DNA of 64,000 nucleotides from Trichoplax sp. H2 (Eukaryota > Placozoa > Uniplacotomia > Trichoplacea). Position 1 is the first letter of the stretch, and each line of letters starts with the position of its first letter. A program made the translations under genes and the position numbers. The stretch lies in contig NOWV01000012.1 in assembly GCA_003344405.1 (NCBI GenBank), positions 248,001 to 312,000 of the forward strand. Reading direction: 5' to 3'. The notes under the pieces are model-generated. The model made no database searches, had not been told where the DNA came from, and saw only the letters and a program-made list of their open reading frames with translations. This document shows positions 1 through 15,900 of the stretch, one piece after another.

Positions 1-3000
1 TACAGCTCGTACTAAAAGCTGTTAAAACCGCAATATTTCACTTTCTAAATGGCATAAGGGAAGTAAAATTTTTAATTGTAACAGTTTTACATTAAGCATA
101 GAGAAGAATACAATAATTGCTGTACTGTACAGTGTAGACTGGACACTCACAGTAAAACTGTTTACTGTGCAAGTTCGTATACGAGTATTCGCGTATATGT
201 AGTACAGCATATACAGTACTATAAGTAAAAGCTGATGTCTACACGAGTCTACACGAAAGTGCCAGGATTCTTTAAATCTTACCAATTGATTGCCTATATT
301 TATAGGCGGCAGTAGCAGAATTATCAATGGCTTCAATTTAAAAGGTGAGCTAAAGTTACGTCTTTGAAATTGAAGCCATTGATAACTCAGTGGATTTCCT
401 TTACAGTATTTATATTATTATTATGCAGGAGAACATGATGCGTTACGAGTAGAATTAAAACCCAGATTTTATCATCATAACGAAATGAATGAAATTGACC
501 GGATTGCTCCTATCGTATACGCATACTGGAAAACTTTTGTGGCTTGAATAACACTTTTTGCCTGCCAAATTGCACATTGACATAAACGTAGTACTTTAGT
601 ACAATACTGCATCAAATAGAAATGCATTTTAATTTTAATTTCTTCTTATGTCTGCAAGGATTGACGACAGTTACATAAGATGATCATAGACATCCTCTGC
701 ATATAAAGATAAAACACAAAGATATCAACCCGTTTTTGATGATTGACCAGTACACAAACACTATACGGAATCTGGGCAGAATCAATAGAGGAAATCTACC
801 GTCATGGCTCTCCAATAATAATAACTGCCCTTGATATAGTTCTTGAATCAATGTTAGACTATTATCACGCAATGCACATAGTATCAATTGGACATAATCT
901 GCGTTGGACTAGATTAAAAAAATTTGCACGCTAAGCCACTAAAGGTGTTACAACAATCGGATAATACTGCATGTAGTTATTTGGAAATTAGTAAACCACG
1001 AAACATCGCATTATAAGATATGTGATAGATATGACCAGTAAAATAATAATACCAATATGGATAGGCCTAACCTGAACGAAAAGGTTACCTGGAATTAAAT
1101 TAATTAAAAGCTAACAGAGGTAATCTAACAGTAAGAAATGAGCAAGTCTTACTCTATCAGTTTATGAAGTTGTCGCATGATAGATGTTTCTATTCTACGC
1201 TGCACGTATTCATCCACTACATTTAAATCATACCTTGAAGGTATATAATAAAAACACACTGTACTGTATAAAACATAAAGTCTCGGCGTAATATAAAAAT
1301 AAAAATAATATATCTTAGTTTGTAGGCAGAATATGAGAAATGAGATATTATCAAGCAGAAATCAGTTTATAATATTGTCAAGCTTAGCAAATTCCAGTTC
1401 TATAAAAGTACCGCGTAAGTATTATAACGCTAACTGTCTTTCATAACGCATTATTACCATAATGAACACATCTTATTAGATAATTAATTGCGATGATAGT
1501 AAAATAGAATAGCTAGATTTATAAAAACAAAGAACATTCTTGACTATATCTGTCACATGAGTAAATCAAATGAGGATATCAACAATCGTGAGAATATAGG
1601 AAGCCAGCCTACCATCACAACAAGTAGGACAATACAGGCTGTATTGTTTACTTAATCGCTTAACATAGTTAATATCAGAGCATTTACCACACCTGTAACG
1701 CAAAGTTAAAGCAAAATAAATATTATTGAATAAATGTGACGGCTAGATTTGTCTAATAACTAGGACTTGCAGATATCCCTAGATAATTAGCATCCTATCG
1801 TGATAGGACCAAAAATGGATTTAACTCACCCACATCCTGACTCTACTGTTACTAATTGATATTTTTATAGTATATTTTTCTATGACATGCGTCAAAAAAA
1901 TGACCTACAGGGTATAACTAATGGACTTGCTTATTTACGTTATTTATTAGTTGCGAAAAGATCACGTGTTCTACTATTGGATCCAATACGTTCATTATTG
2001 TTTCTTAAGAATGGGCATTGACTGAAGTGTAATCAACGTAAATTAACGGAGAACGGCGCAATATAATATTTGATGTAAAATGATAGACAACACTTTGTTG
2101 GCCTACTATCATTGATTTGTTTTAGTGGAATTATTGATAAACTAGCAAGTATGACCGGCTACACTCAAATTAAATCTTCACTGTAATAGTATTATATGCA
2201 TATATCAAAAGGTGATCAATGATGTGGAGTGATAATTACATTATCATTACTAGTGTAAAGGTAAAAATAGTTTAGAAACTACTCATTACGCTAAGGATTT
2301 GAATTTAGAATAGAAATGAGACAGTTAAATTATAATTAAAATTGAATTTTTTTATTTTATTTACTTTATTATATACTTTGGTCTACATTTGATCAATAAC
2401 TATTTTTTAATAATATTTTAGTTCAGTATAACAATTTATTACTAATATTGGAGAGATAAAATTTTTGTAAGCCGTACAAACCGCGGTATAACCGCTATTA
2501 TTGATGTAACATCTATTACACCTATTAAAAATAAATTCTATATCCGAATAGATAATCTATAAAATTTGCCTACAGCGATCTTTCTAGATCTCTATCTGTA
2601 ACATAATCACTCAATTAGTGATAAGAGATTAAATTAATTGAAATAGTGCCTGGTCGTTCCGTCAACGTTTTACTGGCATTAATATGAACACCAGTATCAT
2701 GAATTTTTGGCAACTATCTTATCTTACATTGAGCGTAACGCGACAATTAAAATCTTGGTTCAGGACTTGAACCGATTAAAATACGAAGATTTATGTAGAA
2801 AATATGAAGATATATCCTAAATAAAAATATATTATTAAATACCTATAATTAGGAAATTGTATCTTAGCCTAACCTCTAATACTCTGAGCTTTCTCATTTT
2901 ACACGCAGTAATGTAAGCAATAGTACATAGCTATAGGAAATTGTTAAGTAAGGATAATACAGATAAAAATAGAACGCTCTTTCTAATGAAGCTACCATTG

Positions 3001-3822
3001 TAACATAGATAGATTGATCAATGAATAACACTAATTACGAATTTACATGCTATCACGAGCAGAACATTCCTTTGGCATTTGTTACTGTTAAAATTATAGT
3101 ATAATCTAAATAATAGTGTATTAAATGGTAATTTGAAAGGATATCCTTCATGATACAAATACTCAACTATCACGTTGTAGTCCACAATTTATTGTATACG
3201 CCCACACATCTCTGCTTAACAATATACCCAATAGCACTATTGACTATTAATTTAAATTAGGTATAGTAACGTTATTTAGATGTAAATTTGTGTCAATATA
3301 ACTGTTCATAACAGTATTTTAAGTCAGTGTATGCCAGGAAACAATGCTCCTATAGTAGAATAATTTAAACCCTTAGGCAATAGTAGTAAGCATTTTCTAC
3401 ACAAGGTAAAGTTACTCATAACAACAGCTTTTACTATACGATTAGTTGCTTATTGTTCAACACCATTATTGATCTATTAATGCTTCAGCATAATAAACTA
3501 TCATCTCATCCTCTTCATATTTTATAGTTAATAGGATGTTTATAGCGCATACGCGCCTAACATTCTACAATATACACTTATAGTATAAGAATAGCGTAAA
3601 AAAGATCGATATCGTTATCCTATAACAAAAATAGATGATTGATCACTAGACCAGTAGGTTATACTTTGGGGGTGTTGAAAAATTCAATGTGCTACTCTCA
3701 AGTATAGTTATTACAGTGTCTAGATAACACTTTTCCTTTTCGAGAAATATCCATATCCCCCCTGCTATCTAGTCTTATTATCTAATCTGTCAAAAGAGAA
3801 TATTTAGCATTCTTCATTTCAG
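1..3822. other. 5' flank, no gene recognised
   Basis: This is AT-rich sequence with only short open frames and no protein similarity I can recognise. The frames at 22-336 (-) and 743-934 (+) lack flanking splice sites that would join them into a gene. The only distinct structure is a perfect 19-bp inverted repeat at 321-385, listed separately. The right end probably contains the promoter or an upstream 5' UTR exon junction of the Rho regulator gene, since a good acceptor ends near 3822. Confidence 0.5.
321..385. repeat. Perfect 19-bp inverted repeat (hairpin)
   Basis: The arms at 321-339 (TTATCAATGGCTTCAATTT) and 367-385 are exact reverse complements, separated by 27 bases. Three further pairs can form inside the loop after skipping one base (340-342 with 363-365). 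Size and shape resemble a small-RNA precursor hairpin or the remnant of a small inverted-repeat element. No flanking target-site duplication is evident. Confidence 0.75.
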
Positions 3823-3900
3823 GACACCTACGTGGATTAGAGGTAACATTAAGAAAAAATATTCAAGCGCGATTGAATAAAAGGATCGAAAGAGGGCATC

Positions 3901-6900
3901 ATGACGACTGTGGCAAGAAAAATTGCACCTCGAGCATCTTTTGCTCGATCTAAATCTCTCTCTGATAATATGATGCAAGATTTGTATCTAGCACGAGCTG
4001 GTGGAATGGATGCGGATAGCGGTGATGAAACATCAATTGAGATTAAGGCTATACTACCGGACGGAAATCGTAAAACGGTAAATGCTTGACCTATTTGCCA
4101 TAATCAATTACTCAATGATTTGTCAACATCGTGTTAACCTTATTTACAGCTAACCGATGATTCGATAGCTTACCGTTTTATACAAATTTTTCTTTAGTTT
4201 TAATTACTTTTTTCTTATACAGCGTTGTTTATACGAGTTAAATATGATTCAAATTAAAAAAGAAATGAATCCTTAAATGAGTATTGACCAATACTAATAT
4301 CACTTTATGATCAACTCTATCGCATGCTAGATATTTAATGATATTTCGTCACTGATGTTGATCATTTTCGCGAAAGAACTATCTTACAACATACTTAACT
4401 TATTAAATTTCGGCACAGTAGCATTCTAATATCGTCGATAGGATAAGCGATAAAACAAGTGATACTTCGACCAATTAACTCTAGCTTGATGTGACAATCA
4501 AAATGTTTTAATGATGAGGTGGCTTTTGAAGATTAAATAATCATATCTAAAAAATTGACTACAGAACTTTGAAAAAATAAATACCATCTTATGAAAGACT
4601 TTCATTTATTATAATTATTAAATTGGAAATTAAAGTGACGCAGCTAAAAGACCTATTATTTTAAGTAATTACATATAATGATCTAGCTTCCTATAGATCT
4701 AAAGCAATTATCTGATCTTAATAATATAAAATGCTGAATCAGCTGACAATTATAATCAATAACCCACTGTTGATAATTTCTTATTTTAAAAATGACTAAC
4801 CAAAGCGTTAAAACATTTGTTATCAGTTTTCTTTGAAGTTATTGGATGAAAAGGTATAGAGACTTATGCGAATACTCAAAAGTTTATACGTAGACGTTAA
4901 TAATTACGGTACTTTGAATACGGTTATAATCTTAATCGGCATTTCATAATATTTCTTTATCAGTGCTGGCTTTCTATACGTAAGACGTGAGTGCAATGTA
5001 CAAGATGTCATACAGAGTTCTTGTAACATCCGGAAAACTTCACCATTTACTTTTCTTACTTTTTGCTACATAACGGCTGTAATGATGATAAGATGTAGCA
5101 GATAAACCTATTGTAAACTTCTAGATTCGAAGACTAATAATATACTGATCGCTATTGATGATATAGAAGGACCGTTGATAAAATTTTAGGTGAAAGTATA
5201 GTCCAATTTAATACTGTACTAGCCTGAATTGAAAAAGGATGCTAAAAATTTTGTAATTGAATATTAATTTTACTTACGCATTATTTCGGTCTAATAAGAA
5301 ACTGTAAAATGTAGTTAATTTAAATTTGATACTGTATTAGTAGAAACAAGTTAGTATTGTAAATAGTGATAATCATCATAATATAATGAGAGCGTAACTT
5401 TCGGTGAAGGTTATTCTTAGAAACTTTTGTAATCGTATCTGTCAAACTTTGATCATTCTCATTTCGTTCTTCGAGCTATGCAGCCATAATCATATTGCGC
5501 CTTTCTATTTAATAATACTGTTTAATTGGCTGTAGTTTTTCTTACACTGTTTTAGTTTTAAATATTTCCAATTTTTAGACATTACCTAAATTGTTAATCA
5601 AAGTGCAATTGATTTTTTTTAATGCTAGTGGGTAGAGTATTATGTAAACTGTCGGATCTTAGCTGAATCAACGTAAGGGAATTTGTTTATCCGTATCATC
5701 ACTTGTGTTAGATTTAGTTTAACCTTTCTACAGATTTTCTGACATATGCATAAGAGCTACTGGTCAAGCTACTGTAGAATAAGCTTCTAGTTGGTATCCT
5801 GATACTGTACCATACACTAGAATGAATAACATTAGATTTCAGATCTATTAGAAGATATTTCACCGGTACCATGCTTAGATAAATTCGTATTTCTTTACTA
5901 TGACACGCCGCTAATTGTAATTTATTCGTTAAAAATTAACGACATGAATATTTTGTAATTGAAAATTTAGATATTTACAACGAAAGAACTAACTAAATTA
6001 TACTCCTCCGTGAGACTGTATGAATTTCTAAGCATGCGAGTTGATACGTATTCATTAATTCAGCGTATTTGTGAATCTTCAAGTTTTTAATCATATGAGT
6101 TGATCGCTCAGGAAATTTTTCGTACTTTTATTTTAGATATTCCTCATCATATTTATACAATTATTAATTATTACATCCCGTCTTAATATGATCAAGTTTC
6201 TGCTTTTAAAATCTAACATATTTCATTTCGACTTATCATGGAGCTTGATTTAGTGAATAACCTAAGTAATATTTAACTGATTGCAACTCTTCTTGTTTTC
6301 GAGCAAGCTATTTTATAATGTCCATCTTTTCAGATATAAAACGATCGGTCAATATTTTCTTTCTTGGATGTTTAATTCCAACATTTTAGTAATCAAATAT
6401 ACGTTGTATAATTAAAACAAAAACTGTAGTAGTTCAGCTAGTAAATCTATTGACAATTCCTTTATCACCCTAATTAAATTGAATCCCTATATTCGTCTTT
6501 TCGTTAGTAGCGATCCGTTACCGTATATTTTTCTCAATCGTTGTTTTGGCCTTAATTTAAAACTTGTAATAAAATTTCGCACGTGACTGCTAAATCGAGA
6601 TGGATAACATTTTACAAGTATCAAGATTGCTAACTTTTTCTCATTACTTCCAATCGAATTGTTATGTAAACTCCTGCAATATCAAAGTTCAAGCCATATT
6701 GTAAATGATACAAAAAAAAATCAGCTCACGGACAAAAGGATTGTTCCATGTTCGTCAAGTGTATTTATTAGACATAATAGACTTCATACAGCAAGTGAGA
6801 AAAGAAGGCCATATTGCGTTTGTACTATTTTAGTCTTTTGATCATCTCATTATGGGAATCTAAGCTTCACGGTTTGTTGTCGTCGTCATTACTACTCTAT

Positions 6901-9900
6901 TCAATATCATTTGTAAGAGTTAATCTAACATCCAGTCCATCTGTCAAATGAAAAAGACCATTATGCTTATTTTTCTCATCTATCCTACTCTGATCGCATT
7001 TTTGGGGACTTAATATTGACAGACATGTTATGATTTTCATCGTAGAACTCACTCTCTAACTATGGGTAAATTATTATTATTGTATCGTAGTTATTTCTGC
7101 TGATTCATAATATTTAAGATTTCTTGACTGACATTGTTTAAAACTCAAGAGTTAATACGACGAAAGTTAAAGAATTTAAAGTTTAGTTTTACTATAAGGT
7201 CAGCTATATTAACCAACAATTATAAAACTATAATCTGCCGGTAATCAGCATTATAAAGAGCTGATGAAAGAGTTCAGCCGACAATGTTATAAAAGCTCAT
7301 TCTCACAAAATAATACACATTGCATTCCGTATTGGCCATAGATAGGATATTTCTTCTTTGGGTTATTAACTATCTAGCTAAACAGGATGGACGTGTGCTT
7401 TGTATAGTACAAGCAACGTTATATCTATAGGTTTCGCGGTTATAATTTCTTTTCAAGTTCGTAATTTTATATCTAGTGAATGAACTTTTCGAATATTAAT
7501 AGTGGTAACCTAAAATACGTAAATACTATATAGCCTATTGTATGAATTATTATTCGAATTTCTATACCAAGAAGAGAACAGTTATTAGCTTTTAATATCA
7601 ATATTCCCAGAAAATCAATTACACTTACGATGTACACTTTTTCGGGATACATGTGTAATTAACTTCAACAGCTACAGACAATGTTCATTTTAATGCATAT
7701 CCTCTATCTCCGTTTGTTTGATGCCATATATCGATCAGCGAACTCCGAATATGCGTATATTACAGTAGTATTATTTGCGTCAATATCACAATCTTAATGA
7801 CTATCTAACCTTTCGAATGAAATCATAAGACAAAATGTTAATGCTATTTACTATAATATTTGAGTTAATACGATATGCTCCATTTTATAAAATTTTTATC
7901 AACTATTATCAATAGCTAATAACATAAATCTAGTATCCTTAGCATACAGCATTTAATTATGCGTAGTACTGATAGTTATAACTGTATTGATCAAAGCTTA
8001 CAGAATGAAATGCAATAAGATCAAATTATTATCAAATACTTTTCGAGAGTTGCATCACGTTGCTACAGATAAATTAGTGAGCAATCTCTTGACCAGTTAC
8101 CAAATATTTCGAGATTAAATTCTAAGTAAAGTGCCTTCATTATCCGCGTCTTAGATCGATCAGTAAGTTACGGGAGCAAATCTCTATAAAAATTTTGCGC
8201 ACATCATGGTCTCCTCACTGATAGCCTTTCAATAGTTTATCCTAAGCCATATTGTTTAAGTATCTGTATTATATACTTTCTTTGCTGATTGATTTAAGTA
8301 CCTTTACCTTTTTGGTTACAAACTTTATTGTTTTATAACATTCATTAAAATTTAGCTTAAAATAAACCCAAACCAGCAAATTCCTCGTAAACAACATTGC
8401 AAGTATTCTGTACAGAATGTATGAAGCTAATATACTCTTAGAAAATATTTCTCATGGATCAAAACTATTGAATTAACCTTCAAAGGCGCTTATTTGCATA
8501 GTAATTATAGTTTTTTATGGTTTGAATACTGGAATTATTTTGTATTTATCTGTTCTTTTCTGACGAATTCATGGATTGATTTGAATTCCTGATAGTTAGC
8601 CCGTTAAGCTATTACTTTAAGTCCATTTTGAAAGTAAACGATTACTGTAGCTTTCGTTAGCCCTGAAAAGTTGACATTTTTAATTCACTTCAATTACTTT
8701 CCCTCTCTGTACCAATCGATTAATATATTACAAATAGTCTCAAGAAAACGAAAAGTGCATTCTGTCTTTAAATTTACGAAAAATGCTCATCGATCGCTCC
8801 AAATTATAAGGAAATTAGAGATAAAATGTTATCATTCTTTAAGGAGATTTTTACTTCGTTCAAAAGGATTATTTTCGTCGACTCAGAAGAATTTACATAG
8901 GTTACAGTCGATTACGATGTTCATTTGTAATTATTGTAAAAATTGAACGGCCATGATATGAATTTTACTTAATGTTGTTCATTGTAGCTATCACTAAAAC
9001 AAGTAGATTAATGTGTATGTTTATATTATTGCCTACGGAGCAAGCTAGAAACTAATTATTCCATACAAATGAATATTGATAAGTGAATAGACATAGACAT
9101 ATGTTAATATCAACATATTGAGCATTTTCCTCTCTAAGAATGATATGACTAAAATTAATCCCATAATAATGCTATTATCTTTTTTCCTATAGTTAAATGG
9201 CAAAGTAGGAATGAGGGTTGGGCATTTAGTTGCTGATATCGTCCATCAATTTAACTTATCATCTTGGCATGTTCGTATGTTGCCATCGCGCGCTATCGTT
9301 AATGATGGCTCTGATATAGGCGTCTTAAATGGTGAAGAAATATCAATCGAAGGAATTAGTCAATATCCACAAAGCGATATTATGCAAGGTAAAATAATAA
9401 ATTTTATTTTTAAAAATCATGTGCTATGAGAACGATAATAAGATACAGCATTTTTAGTCATTATATATGACCTTTTCCATCGAGTGAAGATTATTAGCCT
9501 TCATTCATACATTATATGTTCATGGCCAAAGCACTTTCACACTAAATTATTACAGTAGTTTTGAGAATTGTTATGATATAATTTTCAATATAACAACTAA
9601 ATCAACGCTCTCTTTGAAAGCAAATTAATCTTAATAAAATTGGTTTAGTAACAGTTTTAAACAACAAGCATTTGGTTTAATTTATGGGTTAATCCGTGAT
9701 AAATATCCTTTACGTCAATGAAATTGATACAGTTACCGTAATTATGACGACTAAAATCTTGACTTCCTGTTATTTCCTTTTTCCTAACTAGAAAGGAATA
9801 TAGTAATGAAACATTAATCGATTTAAGCAATTCTGTATGAGAAACTCACTGTTACTGGTTTGAATTTTGCTTTGCCTATTGTAGACAGAATTAACTAAGT

Positions 9901-12900
9901 GTAGCATTTAACAACCTTAACAATATTACTATAGTAGAAGAGTAATCAAAAGCCATTCTAGTATAATTCATTTTTCTTGTAATCAAATTTCTAGTTAACC
10001 AATAACAATTAATCACTTCTATCGTCATTACCTATATTGACTCTTATATTTTTTCCATTATTTTCCCTATTTTCCTGGACAACCAAATATTAATCCTATT
10101 AATATATATTGTAATATTGATAATTGATCTATTTAAAAAAATTAGATTGTAAGCAATTACTTTATTCAATAAGTTCACAAGCTCTTTTATAATGAACAAA
10201 AAAACGAAGTACGGTACTCTACTTTAATTTTTGTGAGAAATCTTCTATAATAAGGTTTGGTCAAACCCAATCGAATTTATTTTTGAACCTTTCGCACCTA
10301 AGCTACTACATAGCAATGCATTTATGCAGGAGAAATTTTACTCGTCAATTCATTCGCTATACTAAATGCAACTATGGTAAAGCCTCTACATTGTTTAATT
10401 TCTATCATACTGTACATTACCCTATTCTATTTCTCTATTTTTATTAATTTTTTCTGATGTGAGCCGTTTGACTATTTATCGGCACTACGATATACGAATA
10501 GGCCAATATACATACTTAAGGAGCTACTGGCTTTTTGCTTAGTACTGGGTATCTGATGTTACAAAAACCATGATGTTGTTGACAATCAGACTTAAATTAC
10601 GTTTACCTTGAGATCTTTCATTACTATTCCAAGTAAATTTTGTCAATGTGATAATTTTATAGGCAAAAGAAATACTTTACGTCTATTTGTATTTGCTGAA
10701 AAAATGAATAGTTAAACTAAATATTGATTACTTAGCGAAAGTACTTTGTCACTACAACACTGCCATTGGTAACTGATCGACCTATGCTTCTCGATTTCCT
10801 TATAGAAATGGATGAACGATTAAAATGTGTCAATAATTTGCTTTTCTCCGAAGAGCTTTACTTGGAATCGCTTAAAATTACCATCGATAATTATGCTGAT
10901 CCTCTTTGGTAAGGAAAATTAACTCTAGCGGCTTTTGCCGTATGAAGTATTCATATTGAATGAAAAGAACCTCTCAGAAAAATCCTAAAAGAAATAAAAC
11001 CAATGTCTAAACATAGTGAATTATAATTGATGAATTTTCAATTTTACCACAGGAAATGGGGCTTAAGTGAATTAGAGTACGATACTCTCTTTGGTGGTAT
11101 CAAGCAACTTCGACAGCTTAATACTCTGCTATGGCAAAAGGTAGAAATTAGAGATGTAAATTCAGCTTTCATAAAACAAATTTGGTATGACCAAGACAAT
11201 CAAAACAGATTCTTTAATGGTTTTTAGTAATGGCTTTTGCAATTTTTACCATAAATGTTGCAGTCGAAATTATTTTATATTTCATTTTGTATCGCCGCTT
11301 AAAGCAATAATTTCAGTTATAGTTTAACTTAGTCGTCTGCCGATTTGAAAGCTAGAATATTTTACAAAGTCAATGTGATCATTATGGTGCCGATTATAAT
11401 CGTAGTTAAGCCAATATAAAAGTGCAGATAGAGCAGTCACGGAAAACTTATACTAGCATAAATATAAGGCAATGGCAATGTTGATTTAATTACATTTTAA
11501 GCCAACATAAGAAAAAAGACAGTTAAGACTGTGATAAAATAAATTTCGTGAATGTGGTCGTGGAACGGAGTGCAATATCCATTCCTTCCACGACTAATAA
11601 GCGAATAGTAATTCAAGGAAACAAACAATCTCAGAATACTTGTCTTTATTGTACTGATATCATTTTAGAGGTATTTTAATCGTCTGTCTCTTAATTAAAA
11701 TTCTTTTATTGTCGGCTATCGTTTTCATAAAACAATATTACTCTGGTATCATAGCAATATTAATTCTTTTTATTTAAGGCTTAGATAGTATGCTAGCACA
11801 AGAATGTCCACAGTTAGTAGTTGGCAATAGATTGGTTCAGTATAACAATTGCACATAATTAAACGTTTTAAAAATTTTTATTCGTGCTATACATGAATCA
11901 GTATCCACTTTTACTCATCTATCAGTTGACTAAAACCACTTTCCAAGCTAGTAAAAATTGTTTTGCGTATTAAATCTACTCACAAGATAACATTAACATT
12001 CTATCATGTAATATCGATTCTAAGTAAACTAATTAAGGTAGTATGCGAGCATAAGGATGATTATAGATATGATACTTCGAATTAGCGTAAACGCTATACT
12101 TAATAATTTAATAGCTATCCATGTTGTACTAGTATGAACATTTTTTTTAAAAGCTATTTAATTGATTCATCAGCTAATCAATGAATTAAAACTACTTTAT
12201 TTGTTAATTATTATGATGTCCTAGCAAATATTGATGCAATATTATTACAGTATAGAAACTGTAGTATTAGAGATAGCATCAAAAATCGCAATAATGTTGT
12301 TCAGTCTTCATTTATTCATTTATATAAGCTATCTCATCAGTTAATAATATCGCTTCGTGGTCTTTAATCATTTTTAAGCCGTTTTAGGAACGGTAAGCGC
12401 AAAGACTATTTAAAAATTCGAGCGGTATTAGATTAATATCTATCAAACATATTCTAATTTAAAAATCACTTGTGGAGGTCGAAAAATAACATTACTAAAT
12501 TTGGCTTCCTGTTCAAGCAATCATCCGTTAAATTTAGCGGCACTGGAGAATTGTCGTCAGAATTGACATTACTATGATCATTGAGCACCACAATAGTTTA
12601 TGTAATTACGACTATCGTCTATATAATCACATGATATTACAGCTATTTATCATATCTCTTTTTATTATAGTTGAAAAGTGCTACAGCAACTTGGGATTCC
12701 GAGCTTACTTGCATAGGTAAGATAAAGGCTTTGATAATTACTCAAGAAAGATTTACAGTACATTTGGTTGTACTGATTCTTCTCTCGGGTCTACTTTATC
12801 GTATCATTCTTGGTTAATTCCAAAAAATAAAAAATACAGTACGAGGTTCCCTCCTCCTACATAGAATTCTGTATTAATTGATACCTTTGTAAGCAAGCCT

Positions 12901-15900
12901 ATCTATTCTATCTGTGTCAGTGATGATACTCGTATGTAGAGTATTTGGGTATAAGCCAACCATATCAATTGTAATAGTAGCACACAATTCTATTATTTCT
13001 TTTACCTTGATTAATCTTCATATCAAGTTAGCACAATATTCTACGTATCTCCTAATGTAGTCTAAGCACATCAGCTTATACCGTTACCTTCTTTCATGGT
13101 ATCTTTTTTTATACAGTAGTTACCAACTGTATGTTAATATCATGAAATGCTAGTATATTGTTTCTTGTTAGCATGAAAAATGCGATTTCCAAAAATAACG
13201 CAATAAATTTTAGAGATAATTATTACGAATTCATCCAAAAAGTGGATTTGCATGCAAATTGAGTAAATGTAATTAAAAATAAATGACTAACTAATGCTAT
13301 TATCTCATCATTTAGGTCAGATTTTTGTTTTCTTTGATCTTTTCTGGCCTGTCTACGAAGAATATTACCAAAGTTTTAAATCGGTCAAACTGTAAGTCTC
13401 TTTTCTTATTAGTATTCAATATTTGATTGTTCGATAACTACAAGGGTGAATGGATATTTTATTAATCATGAATAAAACTAAATTTCTGAATAATTCTAAG
13501 CTGTAGTTTTCAAACTATTTATCTTGTCAATTCTATAATTAAAGATAAAACCAATAATCAAATTATATATTAAAAAGATTTTTTTTTAGTAAAGTAAACG
13601 ATAATAAATATCAAAAGTTGTACTATCACACCCTTAGTCAAGTCTTAAGCCACCTTCATAAATTATTTATTTCATCGCGACGAAATTAATCGACGGCTAA
13701 TCTAATAGAACATCTGCGTCAATATTTTAATTACACTGTAATACTATATTATTATCAAATCTGGATTACTATCATTTATACAGCTTCTCTTTTCACCATC
13801 AAATCCAAATTTATTTCTTAACTATATTAACTGTAGTTTTATAAAAGTTCACTACAGTTAATGCTCTCTGAAATACCATCTTGCGAGTGCATTAAGCTGG
13901 TCTTAATTTGATACGATAAATAATATCCCTTTTTAAGTCGGTTTTGAGATTTAACAAAAAACCTTTGATATTACGTACGTTTTTAAAATAAATAGTAACA
14001 TACCCGTACTTAAATTTATATACGAATATTAAGTCGTTGAACACGTTTCTGGGTATATATCTCCATGTAATTAATTTTTGAATAGCAATGATGAATTTCA
14101 CCGATTAGCTTGTAATTAGATGATAGCTTAGAAAATTATTTTCTACCAATCATTTATAGAATACTAAAATCCAAGAAGAGTAATGATCCGACCTTCAGTG
14201 ACTTCTTGCGAACTCAACGTCTTAGCGCTCATCATTCCTTGGAATCATTGTTACTAGCTCCAGTAAGTGATTAAGGTGGTTGTAGCAATATTTTTTATGA
14301 TGCCTTCACTAACCGTGAAAGGAGTTAGAAATCAATTGGACTATCTCACTATTTTTATTTGGTATTGTAATTTATGAAACTCTATTTCTGTTCTGCAAAA
14401 TTCGTATACAAAGATGTTCATGCCAAGTTAATATTGAACGATTGGTCAAGCTTTTTAAATACAATTTAAATTCTACAAAAATTTTTCTATAGTCCTGTAT
14501 CAGTTTTCTTACCCACCTATTCTTTGTTAGTTAATAATTTATAATATACTGTAGTCTTGCATTTTAGAGTTGTATAATAGCCTTATTTGATATTAGTAAC
14601 ATTGCACATGTTTTTCTGAAGCCATTTACGATAAATCTGTTTAGCTTAAAATGAATCTTAGCTAAGGAAACGTCAAATAATTTTATCCTACACTACAATA
14701 AATTAAAAGCTTGCGATTACGTAGTAATTAAATTTAAAAATTTAACTTTATAGAATTCTTAACAGTTTCATTTCAGCAAAGCCAATGTTAATTTAATATA
14801 CCAACGCTATTCTTAAATTAACGATCGCACCGTATAGTATGGTCCTATTTGCTATCTTCTTGACAGTTCTATCAAGACGAAATACTTATTTAAGAAATTC
14901 TCAAAAATACTGTTATAATATTACTTTGCTTAATACCTTGTAAAGTCAATAATCAAATTTGATATTAGCGTAGCTTTATCTTTGGCCGTTCAACAGTACT
15001 GAAATTAGCATATATTACTTACATATTTTAGTAATGAGATTTCTGATTTATTTTCTCTACTTTATTCCCTTCAACTTTAAGCATAAGCATCTAAATAATT
15101 TCAGCTATTAAGTCTAACCGAGCGTAGCAAATTATTTGTATATCGTTTCTACCGTGTTGTCAAACATTTTTAGAATAGTTATGGAAAAATTCATTTCCTA
15201 ATTAGTTTATTTCAAGAGAGATTTTATTAATTAAGTTGTCATTATCAAATTAGCAATTATTATAATCATCGTGGAACAACCATAAATATTTCCGTATCAT
15301 AATTAAACCTCGATATGTCAAAGATAAATTTCACCTTGAAAATTTTGATTTGAAGTTGTCGGTTGAGTTTGCTCTTAATGTCTCTTCTTAATGGCCGTTG
15401 TAGATATAGACCTAAATTTTGCCTTAACTGAATGCAAATTTTCGTAAATGATACGCCTATAGTCAAAACCAGAAACAAATCCACAAAGCATAATTTTTTA
15501 TTTGCACTGACATAACTTTCTTTATTTGAGGCTTTCATTCTAGTAATATTCCTAATCGCAGCTAATAAGAAAGTATATAGTAAATGGCTGCCATTAATAC
15601 CAGTATTCATTCTGTTATAGCTGATTCTCCTTTGTAAACCTGAAAAATAATAGTATCATGAATAATGTAAATAAAAGCGTAGATGGAATCAACGCAAGCA
15701 ATTTATTCTGAAGCTAATCATTACAATAATAATAAAGAAAACAATTTATTGTTTCTCGAAAACTGGATAGGTTTAATATTAAAAAAAATGGCACAAATAA
15801 GTAATAATAATTCCTACCAAATTTGTTAAATTGGTTGTAACTATCTTTAGTCTACATAATTGATGGTCTTTTTTAATAAAGAAATGGCTATTATGATTAT

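Noticed and set aside
11141-11227. Read-through of the DH exon past 11140
   Set aside because: The frame continues, but a donor at 11141 joins in phase to exon 12671-12716 and keeps the DH domain continuous. The read-through part has no DH similarity.
15266-15610. Minus-strand 114-residue frame within the Rho regulator
   Set aside because: It sits inside the intron between exons 14181-14262 and 15980-16090. No similarity or splice partners were found.
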